64,000 nucleotides of DNA from Hyalella azteca. Lineage: Eukaryota; Arthropoda; Malacostraca; Amphipoda; Hyalellidae. Positions within the stretch are counted from its first letter, which is position 1, and every line of letters begins with the position of its first letter. The notes under the pieces were generated by a model. That model did no database searches. It saw only the letters and a program-made list of their open reading frames with translations, and was not told the DNA's origin. Position numbers and translations under genes: made by a program. Below, piece after piece: positions 25,401 to 35,000 of this stretch. The stretch lies in NCBI RefSeq assembly GCF_000764305.2, contig NW_025937256.1, positions 1 through 64,000 of the forward strand, in the 5' to 3' direction.

Positions 25401-27257
25401 GTACACAGGGAGAGTAGGGGGTCAACAAACTCTCAAGTTAGTAAATTGTGAGTGTATTGTATAGTTACACCTAATTTTTCATATTCTGGAGAACGGCAGG
25501 TTCTTTACATTTTTAAAAGTAAACCTCACACGATCACTCACTAACTGAGTCATTAGCCATCAATATTTGAGCGACGATGAAAGTGTTGTAATAACCAACC
25601 AATTTGACTCACTAACTACTAATGAAGCGACGACATTTAGAACGCTTAAACCTGCTTTCTACTTGAATTGGCGATCCAAACTCATCGGTACAACTAATTT
25701 CGAAACAAATGATTGCAAGCGATTGTAAAAAGAAACCGACAGTTAAACTTTAATTGTTAGCGTGTTTATTAAATTCCACTAAATTAAATCAGAGCTATAC
25801 AGGTATCAAGGATAATCCCTTTTAAAACTAGAGTCGATTACTAAAACGGCGACATCAGAATCAAATTGCTTTTCTTAATTAAAACACGGATGAGCAAAAA
25901 GAACGGTATTTCTTAATGAAAGTCGCTTGAGTTGCGTTGACTTAATTGAACCACGATTTGCCAAAAATTTGCGTCGATTTTTATTATGGATTTACGATAC
26001 GGTCGACTTCAGGAGTTAAACAGCTTAATTTTTTTCGGTGATATGTTCACTTAACAGGTAGGAAAAATGATTCCAGAACTCAATCGCTGATCTATAAATC
26101 ACGGAAAAAAAATTTTCACGAATTAATTAGAACCAATTCAATCAGCCAGGAATCATTGTTGCGCAATTTCACAATTAAATCACATCTCCTCATATAAAAC
26201 GTCCCATGATAATGTAATATGTTCCTGTCTCCTCTTGGTGCAATATGTTCCTGTCCCCTCGTGGTAGACTACGACGCATGCAGTACATTTAGTTTTCAGG
26301 AGCGTTTGCGCTGCAGAAACAAAGCGAGCTTGTATTTGTAGGGCTGCTCAGCGGAGTATAGAGAGCAGACTCTGACTTGGCCAGACTCCAAGTAATGAGA
26401 GCAAGCGAAAAAAAACTTATCGAACATCGATATAATTTGCTGTGCTGAACAAGAGAGACAAACTTTTTAATGCTCGGCACCCTAACAAATGCAAATGAAA
26501 GCATATCTAGTACAAATAGATTTTGTTTGGAAATAATCGTGTTTGATGCGGTAAGGGAAATCTCTCGATTAAATATTAAAAAATCGACTATATACAGCAC
26601 AAACAATGGTGCAAATAATGACTAAATTTCTTGTTAGAATAAGTGCATGATACGCAACAAAGATTTTTATACACTTGGGTTAAAGGATAATTATATTATT
26701 TATAATAATGCTATATTACTATAATATTTTTCAAAACATTTCGCATTCGCGATACATTAATTGAAAACAATTCTAAATTACATCTAAGAATCTATGTGAA
26801 ATCTCACCTTGCCTCCAGGCCTGAAAGCTGCAAATGCAGGGTTTGGGTTGGAGTTGAAAAAAGTGTCGCTCTCTCTTCTCATCTTTTCCTTCAACTCGTT
26901 GAGAATTACTTCACCAGATTGTCTTGCGTTGGGTGAGTAATTTCTTAAACTTTCGCGAAAAGACGGCAATTCATTTAATTTAGATCGAGCTCTTGGAATG
27001 CGATCAGAAAACCGAGATTGCGAAAAGTCGGATCCAAATATTGAACTTTGATTATTTCTCAATCGGTCCTGGCCGGTCAGCCCTGGCCTAGAACTGTTAT
27101 CACTTCTCATACTCGAATCACTGCACGTACTGCCGTTACTAACTGAAGATGCAGGCGACTCGGCGCGGTAGAAATCACTAGAACTTGAAGAGTTTGCTGA
27201 ACAACGATCGGGCGTCGAATTGCGTGAGCTTCCAGAAAGGTTATTGAAGAACGACAT
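1..27257 (-). CDS. BAG3/starvin-like co-chaperone gene (two coding exons seen, 3' end off the left edge)
   Basis: Seen: exon 27257-26808 and exon 1443-1 join in phase 0 (donor GTGAGA, acceptor CCCTCAG) to give one open frame of 631 codons that runs off the window. The N-terminal part is Ser/Asn-rich. The second exon is rich in Gln, Pro and Tyr and carries two Ile-Pro-Ile motifs, in HEIPIMIEAE and RTIPIYIEGQERPI. Family knowledge: BAG3 and Drosophila Starvin are Hsp70 co-chaperones with Ile-Pro-Val-type motifs that bind small heat-shock proteins, followed by a C-terminal BAG domain that binds the Hsp70 ATPase domain in chaperone-assisted autophagy. Inferred: this is the N-terminal and central part of such a protein, and the BAG domain is coded left of position 1. 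No WW domain is seen. Extra exons may be hidden in the ~25 kb intron. Alternative: another low-complexity Gln-rich protein. Confidence 0.55.
1447..4446. other. Intronic DNA of the BAG3-like gene, nothing recognised
   Basis: AT-rich sequence with only short chance frames. I see no exon, RNA gene or mobile element that I can support here. Confidence 0.5.
4447..4562. mobile_element. Short inverted-repeat element (TAGTGGCCGGCCGAC ends)
   Basis: Arms TAGTGGCCGGCCGACACGTG and CACGTCGGCCGGCCACTA, with about 75 bp between. The flanks agree only partly, so the target duplication is uncertain. Possibly related to the CATAGTGG MITEs by its end sequence. Confidence 0.6.
5725..5930 (+). repeat. Degenerate GACCAACAAGCCAGTTAGTA repeats
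   Basis: Four diverged ~50-bp units with ATGACCAACAAGCCAGTTAG or similar and ATTCCCACCAGA. Confidence 0.7.
8273..8420 (+). mobile_element. Dispersed hairpin repeat, copy a
   Basis: Starts TTAGCGCACTTTCTC and later has the inverse CGAGAAAATGCGC. Between them is ATGTCCGTCTGTCTGTC, then TTTTCGTCGACGAG. It ends CACTCACTGCAGTGAGTACT. No protein; SINE- or MITE-like. Confidence 0.85.
9786..9867 (+). repeat. 38-bp direct duplication
   Basis: ACCCGACCAAGAATTGACGA plus TAATACCGTAATCTTC occurs twice in tandem without a visible mismatch. Confidence 0.9.
10441..10580 (+). mobile_element. Dispersed hairpin repeat, copy b
   Basis: Same layout as copy a, more diverged (TTTTTAGCGGATTTTCTC, ATGTCCGTCCGTCCGTGAC, ACTCACTGCAGTGAGGACT). 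Confidence 0.8.
15611..16566. mobile_element. Nested inverted-repeat element inside the hAT copy
   Basis: 25-bp arms with core GGCCGGACTCG(T/C)GGCCGGTC at 15611-15635 and, inverted, 16542-16566. Between them are several head-to-head subrepeats sharing motifs such as CTGTTCAGTA and TCGTGAG with an A-rich GAAATTT. No coding capacity. Confidence 0.65.
16602..16762 (-). mobile_element. Dispersed hairpin repeat, copy c (inside the hAT element)
   Basis: Reverse orientation: TAACTCAGTACTCACTGTAG, GAGCGCATTTTCTCGTCGAC, GGACGGACATGGCGAGCAC. Lies within 15364-16968, so it inserted into the hAT copy or was carried by it. Confidence 0.85.
17195..17395 (+). repeat. 18-bp minisatellite, array 1 (unit GGGCCGCTACGTGTACCT)
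   Basis: About ten units. Read in one frame it encodes G/S/A-R-Y-V-Y-L over and over, but no gene context supports translation. Confidence 0.9.
18480..18770 (+). repeat. ~60-bp minisatellite
   Basis: About five units holding GACATGGCTCTACTTATAC, TTGTTAGGTTCTTTATCC and AGCATTGGCAGTGCTCTAC. Confidence 0.85.
19530..20020 (+). repeat. ~63-bp minisatellite with AAT microsatellite
   Basis: About eight units with AGAAGTCCTAACATGGGAAT, AATAAGTAAGCCTAGAGGGC and an (AAT)n run. Frames on the minus strand are repeat artefacts. Confidence 0.9.
20037..20170. promoter_or_regulatory. GC-rich island with CRE and AP-1 palindromes
   Basis: A ~130-bp GC-rich block at the end of the AAT minisatellite. It holds GGTGACGTCATCACC (a palindromic CRE, TGACGTCA), ATGACTCAG (AP-1 type) and several CG-rich motifs (GCGCGCGGCCTCACGCGTGCG type). 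It is unlike the AT-rich surroundings and lies in the large intron of the BAG3-like gene, so it may be an alternative promoter or enhancer (inference). Confidence 0.4.
20200..21317. other. AT-rich stretch with degenerate ACAATAAACT words
   Basis: 20.2-20.45 kb has loosely repeated AATACAATAAACT / TACTCTGCATT words. The rest shows nothing supported. Confidence 0.5.
21318..21584 (+). CDS. Small putative protein or exon with an RVxF-type motif
   Basis: An 88-codon Met-start frame with coding-like composition, surrounded by AT-rich noncoding DNA. It contains GAGAKKRVNFGRIIYELP; K-K-R-V-N-F fits the RVxF docking motif for protein phosphatase 1, and R-V-x-F-G resembles the RepoMan/Ki-67 type. The rest (DQEAIEHNNFTINTLREISP) is not recognised. 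It could be a single-exon gene, an isolated exon, or a retrocopy inside the BAG3-like gene's intron. The function is inferred from one short motif only. Confidence 0.35.
   Translation: MKFKPKITPKLSVTSGNRTGSLGAGAKKRVNFGRIIYELPVDQEAIEHNNFTINTLREISPITVSGWIQKHGQDGQKFHEDDNQTSPC
22650..22830 (+). repeat. 25-bp tandem repeat interrupted by adapter
   Basis: Units of ACCAATACAGAGACGTGCAG lie on both sides of the adapter junction at 22688-22725 and around a single N at 22758. This looks like a repeat array mis-joined during assembly. Confidence 0.85.
22688..22725. other. Nextera mate-pair junction adapter (sequencing artefact)
   Basis: CTGTCTCTTATACACATCT followed directly by its reverse complement AGATGTGTATAAGAGACAG: two Tn5 mosaic ends in the exact arrangement of the circularisation junction used in Nextera mate-pair libraries. 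Not biological sequence of this genome. Confidence 0.98.
26808..27257 (-). CDS. First coding exon of the BAG3/starvin-like gene
   Basis: 150 codons from ATG at 27257 to the donor GGCAAG|GTGAGA. The product is rich in Ser, Asn, Arg and Asp and begins MSFFNNLSGSSRNSTPDR. A short charged segment (ILNELKEKMRRES) lies near the end. Reading on past the donor meets a stop within eight codons, which supports splicing there. The upstream frame stays open to a possible acceptor near 27324, so this ATG may be internal to a longer isoform; the start is therefore tentative. Its link to the exon at 1443 rests on matching phase 0 and on similar composition. Confidence 0.65.
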
Positions 27258-28399
27258 CGTGACGTTCCAGAGGTGCTCACGCTGTAAGTGCCGCCTTACT
27301 CGCCATACCGGCTTTCTGAAGAGTTTTTCGTACCTGAGTTAATCCTTAATAACAAAAAATCCCGTAAACCGTATATAAAGAAAGCGAAATAAAAGTGCAG
27401 TCTGTATATTATTTCTAGAAGTAGGTATCCATGTAGACACGCACATGCGAAGCGAGGCGCACACAGCTGTCAGCTACCCACGCATTTCCACGGCTTTAGG
27501 ACGCACACTAAAGCTAAAGCGCTTTGGCAGAATGAACGCGTGTCGCCTGCAAAGCTTGCCAGAAACGTGCCACACTGACTGCCCTCAGCCGTACCCAGCA
27601 CACTTCCTCTCACTTGAGGAACTTCATGGAATGGAAGTAATCCATGATCTTATCTTAGATATTTTTTCAACATGTATGCTTTTATTAACAAAAGTATGGA
27701 TAAATTGTTCAATTCAAATTTAGAAATGGAAAATTAGTCGATTCAATATCTTATATTACACGGTAATCACGTGAATTTTACTAGAAAAGAATTCCAAATT
27801 ATCTCGCTCTCCAAGATATAGATTCCGGCGACATCTGGAAACCTTACCAATGGTTTTACCATAAAAATAAATATTTTACGCAGTGAGCGCTTATTAGGCC
27901 TCGGATTTTTTTTACAAACATTTCATTTCTATTTAAAAAAGTTGTCGCAATATTTATATGTGATCCATTTATATTTATATGAGAAAAGCTGCAAAATTGT
28001 GCTTTTTGCTACTATGGGGTTTATTTATTGGCATCTTAGGTTATCATTGACTAAAGAATCCTAAATACGATCTTTAATACAGAGAAATTTCCATAAATCG
28101 TTGATTCCACTCTAATTACATGAGGATATATCGTTATCTTCGAAGTACGTAATATCAATAATACAGCTTTTAATCTAATTGCCTTTGTTTTTGCTCGTAA
28201 TAGACAGTTCTCTTCGTTCTCATTTGTAAAAAACGATTCCATTTTGCAGGGTATACTACGTTATTTCTCCAATACAATATTCTTTATATATCAGTAAATC
28301 AATGCTTAGAACAAGAACCTAAGATTGATACTTCACTGATGATCGATAAAAAGCTAAATAAGAAGAGTATTCGATGAAGATCCCCTACTTCATATATGT

Positions 28400-29024
28400 T
28401 TATATTTTACCTCGACGTTTCTGTCGTTTCTTATATTTCGTACATTTTTCAAAAACACACTTGGAAGCACAAAGCTTAAACTTCGTCAAATGAGTTTCGT
28501 CCAATGCTTCGTAAGTGTTGTTGAGACTTACATCATCATCGTCGTGAGTGACAGTATCACCTTCGTGAGTGACGGTATTACCATCTTCAGTGACGGTATT
28601 ACTTTCGTGAATGAAGGTATTACTTTCGTGGGTGACAGCATTACCTTCGTGAGTGGAGGTATTACCTTCGTGACCGACGTCATTACCTTCGTGACCGACA
28701 TTGCTTGTGCAGGACGTAAGGTGAGAAGAGCTTACTGTCGTGCAAATACCTTTACCTTGGCACGTATTACCATCCGTATTACTGTTCGGAATTTGTATTA
28801 TCTTTAAATTTTCCATCTTTCCGACCAAAGTCAATTTTGATCTGCGAGGCTCAACTTTTTTACTTAATAATGACTTGTCGGCTGCTTCAGCTTTAACTTG
28901 CATTTTTAAAATTTTCGGGCTCCGAGTTGTGGAAAGTATGACTTTATCCATCTCAAGGTCTTCGTTTTTCTTTGGGACTTTCAACCCCGGTGAAATCTTG
29001 TGCAGCAGATTAGAGAACATTTCA
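28400..29024 (-). CDS. Orphan gene exon B (VTHEGNT heptad repeats)
   Basis: A 206-codon Met-start frame. Its 5' edge has an acceptor, ATCTTCAG|T, in the phase needed by exon A. The repeats VGHEGND, VGHEGNT, STHEGNA, VTHESNT, FIHESNT and VTHEGDT come from a 21-bp tandem repeat. The final 45 residues (LTKFKLCASKCVFEKCTKYKKRQKRR) are Cys/Lys-rich and may be a nuclear or metal-binding tail (inference only). Confidence 0.5.
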
Positions 29025-32000
29025 CTGAAGATAAATAACGTCTTGGAATGTGAAGGAAAATTTAAAACTATTCAGGAGAGGCGTGACGAAGCGTGACAAT
29101 CAATCAACGAAGTCAACGATCTTGTCAATCAACGATCATGGCAATCAACGAAGCGTGACATTCAGAGTACTTGATGTTGAGATCAATTCAAGCTTCTATG
29201 TGGTACATACACTTGCAAAACTCCTGAATTATCACCAAAGATGTTCACCAAAACACTTAACGTTTACTTCAACGATAAGTTGAATTAAAAAAAAAAACTA
29301 TCCAAATTGGGTCAAAAACGATCTCAATACTTGGCTTTGTCCAGCACGGACGCCCGACTAATAACAACTGACAATGTGTATAATATAAAGAGCAAAGAAC
29401 CAAATGTTGAGGCAACAATTTGAAAGTGAGAGACCTGACTATGAATGACATTACATAACTTGAAACGTGAGGAGCAAGCGTGACAATTTCAAATCTTCCT
29501 TCCAACTCGTGTGCACTTCCAGTTTAATATGCCAGCTTCATCCGGAAAATTTCAACAAGTTGAACATATGACAGCCGCTTCTTCCTCAGTTTAACTCACG
29601 GCTTTTTAATCACCTGAAGTTGTTCAGGCGACGATAATTATGAAAAATTGTTCACATTAATTCGAATCGGCAAAATGCACAGAAAAAACCTTTATTAATC
29701 AATCACGTGCTCTAAATGTACACTAATTTGACCATTCAAAAAAATTTGATTTCAAAGTTACAATGCAATTCGATAAAAAAAAACCAAACATCATGTATTT
29801 TAGTTTTAGTCTTAGTTTAGTCCGTTCAGTCTTTTTAACTACAAAACGGACGGGTGAACATATTTTTGCAAGAATTTTTACAATCAGTGCATAGAAAAAA
29901 CTTATAAACCCAAAATTTCTACGTATTTTAAATTTAAATTCTTGTATTTCGTCCCAATGCTCCTTACTCATACTTTTTCTCGGTGATCTCACTCATTACG
30001 TTAAATGCCTCCAGGTTATCCTCACAGCCTCAGCGGCTATGACAACATTGCGTTCGAATAACAATTAAAGGGCGGGAGCTCGGCTGTCAATCGTAGGTCT
30101 CCACATTTGCTCCTGGGATCCGAAAGAGCGCGGAGCTTCCATAGAATCCGCACTTATCTTTTTTGATGAACACGGGCGCCGTGTTCACTATAGTGAATAA
30201 TACGACCATTGGTCTAGATGAATTAATAAACTGCCAAACTCACTCCAGATCAATGCTTAAACTTTGTTGCAGCTTCTTGGAGATATGAAATTGAAGGCCC
30301 TTGACGAAACTTTAGAATTATTATTATTTTATAAAATACATTTGGAAAATAATTTGTTATTAATTCTTTTTATTGCAACCAAACTGCAATTCAATTTGAA
30401 AATCAAAGAGCAATGAACATGCTCAAAATTATACATGTTGCCTAAATTCTCAGTTGGATTTTCATCACACGTAAAGAGGACAGTTTTAAACTGGCTTACA
30501 TCATTTTTAATATTCAATCCGCTTCAATCTTTCGGAATTCATTTTTGTTATTCTGTGAAACACTCAAATTACAGCCACGATAAACAATATCTCATCATAA
30601 TTTGAAAATATGATAATCCTGATCCCTGCGAAATACTGTGTGTTAATTAGTTTTATTATATAGTAATTTTTATTTTCACACACATTTTTTTATTTCTGGA
30701 TATTTACAGTGGTTAAAAGTTTCGTAGACGCACACATAAAACGTCTAACGAGGAATATTTCAAATTTCAACTTCAATGAAAACGATGACCATGCAGAGGG
30801 CTCATTTTCAGCCATTGTGAAAATTTTAAAGCGCAATAAGAACAAAAACGGTGCTATCAAGAGTCCGATTTTCCATGCTTCTATTTTATGATGAAACTAT
30901 GAGTGAATCGAAAAAAGTGAATGACAATTTGGTTCCTTCGACTTAAAAACTTCAGTGACACGAAAATTAGATTTTAAGCAAAACTTTCGAGAGTGCTCTG
31001 ATATTAAAACAAATTTTAATATGGAACGATTGGGAGAAAGCTCCATTTGTAAATCAGAGGGAACGAAAAACAAAACCATTAATTTCAGCATCGACAGTTT
31101 GTTGTCAACTGCATTGACTCCTCGTCCGGACCACAGTAAGAATCTACCAATTTATTCTGATAAACATTGATGAACACTCCCGACTGACAAACAAAACGTC
31201 GTTTCGATAACATCGTTTTCGAATTAACAGTTTGTTTATTATCATCAATATAGGGAATTTTTTTATGCCATGAGATTGAAAATAAAGTATAAAGCGCATG
31301 AGCTCATACATCAAAGCACTAAATTAAAATTTGCATAGCAAGCAGTTCTTGTTAGATACATTTACATTTGCTATTTTGCGATTATATTCAGGAAGACGAC
31401 GATGAGTTGTTAAAATTGATTCAAAAAATTTATTTATATCATACAGAAAAAAATTTATATGTATAATATATTGATATATTTCATAGAAAAAAATATTTCA
31501 ATCTTTGGGAGCTTAAATTTCATGCCATGAACAAATAATGCAAATCTAGGTATATATAGACCAAACTTCATGAAGGCTACTTGAATTACAGCGTAAAATA
31601 AAGTACAAAATAATTGGAAATGAAAAACTTGATATCTGCTATGCATTTATTCCAGAGCAGAACTCACATTGTTCGGTTGTTTTTTCCTTTCAACAGACGT
31701 GGGAGAACTCATCACCTGCTACGAAGCAGGTGCCACGAAGGACGCGATGCAACATCTTTCGCCCACCACAACGCTGAACACTCAAACTTATTCCAATCAA
31801 ATTTCACGATCTTCTTTCGTAAATTTTGCAAAATGTTCATCAGAGATTACACCTTTTGATCCCTTCGTAAGTTTCTCGCAATATGCAGCTGGTTTCAGTT
31901 CACCTTACATCGCTTCGACTTTTAGTTTAAACCGGGGGTTTCTTGAGTCCTTCATCGCCGACCCTAAATTGCAACCTTCAGTGTCACGAACGAAGACGAG

Positions 32001-35000
32001 TTACCTGCAGAACTTGTTACCGGATTTCCCTTCCAAAACCCCACTTCATTTCTCTCAAGTTCCAGGCACGCGTTATACAGAGACAAGAAGTGTTTTGGAC
32101 TCAGAATCACCAATGAAAAAAAGTGCGTAGTTTTTGTGGTCAACATTTGATTTTGTCGGCTGAGATTGAATATGATTGCTGTGTGCAGTGAGTATGTTTG
32201 CTGTGATTCTGAACTTCTTGAGTCATTTTCAATTTTGGTTTTGTCACCTCACTACTTCAAAATCGACTGGCTTCGAATTCAGAACGATATAGGTGGTCAA
32301 AAAATGGTGATGCACGGCTGCGCTCCCCATCAGAAGTAGCAGAGAGACCAGCAGTAGATTGAGGCATTACCTTAAAATATGATTTGATCCACGTACAGTG
32401 TGTGTAATTTATATTGTAAACATGAGTTTTATGTCACTAAGGTTCGAGTTCGTGAATATACTGCTCATGATGAGGAAAGCTTACTCTATATCTTCACGTA
32501 ATAACTGATTAATGTTGGCATGTTAGAATACTTACTCCAATTACTTTTAAGGAAAGTGTCTCCATGTTAAAAATCGAAGAAATTACATTTTCTGAGTTTT
32601 TCATCTCATTTTGTAGAGAGAACAAACCGACATCAAGAAACTGCAATGAAATGGCTGTCATAATTTTTTCGTGAGGCCGCTTCGAACTTCTATGAAATGA
32701 ACATTTTATAACCATTGTTAATAATGATTTCTTTAAACTAAATCTGTATTTATAGATCATTATTCGCGTCAATTGCAATATGTTTGCACCAATACCATGG
32801 ATGTACGTGCATTACTTTTCGCGTAAGGCCGTTTTGACCTTTTATAAAATAATTATCTATATAAATAAATATATCAAAAAATCACATTTATAGCTTATTA
32901 TTTGCGATAAAGTGAACAAAAATCAGCCTAAAGACGCGTGATGGTACCCTCAATACAATTAATTAGCAATGGGAAAGCAGTGCTACAGTACTAAGCCATT
33001 TTTAGTATTTTCTTCTTTTCCACTCAAAACTTTACTTATTTGGCTCCCCTGAACAATTATAAGTTCCAAAATACGCCATTTCACAAATGTATCTTTCTTA
33101 CGATTTTTCACACTACAGCATTAAAAGACATATTCGATGTGTAAAGACCATATCTTCGTATTTAATGAAAAATAAGTAAATTATAAATCGAAAAATGGAC
33201 TTCTAGAATCGCTAGACATTCTCTTTACAAAGCGAATGATACTGTATGTCTCTTGATGGTGTAGCACGTAAATTAAAGGAGGAGATAGATTTTTAAAGGA
33301 CCCCCTTTTGCCGTTTTCTATGAATTTCATGTTTTCTTTTCACAAAATTCACATGAGCGAAAAGTTTTTCTTTCAGCGATTTTCTTATACATACCAAGTT
33401 TTAAAAAGATCGGTCATGTAGTTTAGGAGATAATTTTTAGAAGAGACGCGCCCCTTATATATAAATGGTCCGTCATCGTGTTATAGGTCCCGCTAACCAT
33501 GGGAGCAGGAACCCGGCTTTATTCCAATTTGATAATGATATTGTAAAGTCCACTCAAAAAATTTATATGAAACCAAGTGACTACCTCCAGTTTGATGGTA
33601 AAAATAAACTACGACTCTTATCAGAATAAAACGTAAATTTTAAGCAAGAGACGAGGAGAATGACATGATTGTTAACGCACAGTTTCAATTGCAATTAAAC
33701 AACTAATGAGGATATTCGGAAATCGATCAATTTAACATGATTATAATGAACATCATAGAACAATTTGTAAAACTTTTTGGTAGTTAATGTTTCTGAAAAA
33801 AAATTAAATAATGTCAATTTGAAGCTGATTTCTCCTCAGACATTTTATCTAAACCTACTTATAATTTTTTTGAATATTCGGCGTACTTATTCACTGTTTT
33901 ACCACTTTTTAGCGCATTTTCTCATTTATGGACAAATGCTCGTCATGTCCGTCCGTGTGTCCATGACTTCGCGTTTTCGTCGACGAGAAAATGCGCGCTC
34001 TGTCACTCACACAGCAGTGAGTACTGAGTTATATTTTTTATAGTTATGCTTTATTAACAATTGGTATAACGTATACATACCATCTATAGACTGGTTGCCA
34101 CCCTGCAGACGCTGCTAGCAGCCCTGGCAGCAGCAGCAGTACTGGGCGGCAGCGGCGGCACCGAACCATCTTCACGGAGAGGCAGCTGGCCTGCCTGGAG
34201 CGAGCCTTCGCGGTTACCCACTACCCCGACGCCGGCACTAGGGAGGCTCTCGCCAGACATACGCTCCTCATGGGAGAACGCATCGAGGTATTTTGTTAGG
34301 TATATGATTTGAATAAAGAAAATATAGGCACTTTTATTTATAGAAGTTTGCTCGGAATGAGTGTGACTTTAATTTAAAAATTATTTAGAGTTAAGCGCGT
34401 CGCCTGATTTTATCAACTTCTCATTTGGATAAATTTAAGTCTCGTCGACCCAACTATTGTACAAATCATCAAACAGCTGGAGAAACTAAACACTAAAAAA
34501 GTTTAAGCAAAAATTGCACTCTTTTCAATAAAACTAGTCTAATAGTTAAAGGGCTTCACCATAAATTAACATATTAAAAAAATATCTGTCACAGAACTTG
34601 GAATCATCTTAAACAGCAGCATCAAAATCTTGATCTGGAACTAATTTTTAAAATGAATTCTGTAAATTAGCAGGTATGATTGTTCCGTATGGAAGAAATG
34701 AAGGAACTATTTATTACCATGGAAGCGCAAGCGATAGGTGCTTTTGCGATTTGTTTAAGCATAATTGCAATAACCACAATACGGCGAACAATTCACGATG
34801 TAATGTTCTAAATAACGATTATCTCGAGCTCAATGACTTCAATAACTGACAGTTTGCCTGTAACGAGTAACTAACAAATTTTCAATTTATTGTGACTCCA
34901 GTAACTTGTAAACAACATCAAAACAGTTAACGAACAATGTATCATCATGCTGGACCAAATCCATACAATAATAATCGAATAAAATAAAATGGCTTTGGAG

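Larger units (their letters stand above)
21585..26807. other. Intronic DNA; GC-rich open stretch at 23.41-23.60 kb unexplained
   Basis: Besides the artefact at 22.65-22.83 kb, the only unusual part is 23409-23600, GC-rich and open on the plus strand (MAAGVEQVMLHARVPRAEL and on). It has no recognised motif and no clear donor. Confidence 0.4.
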
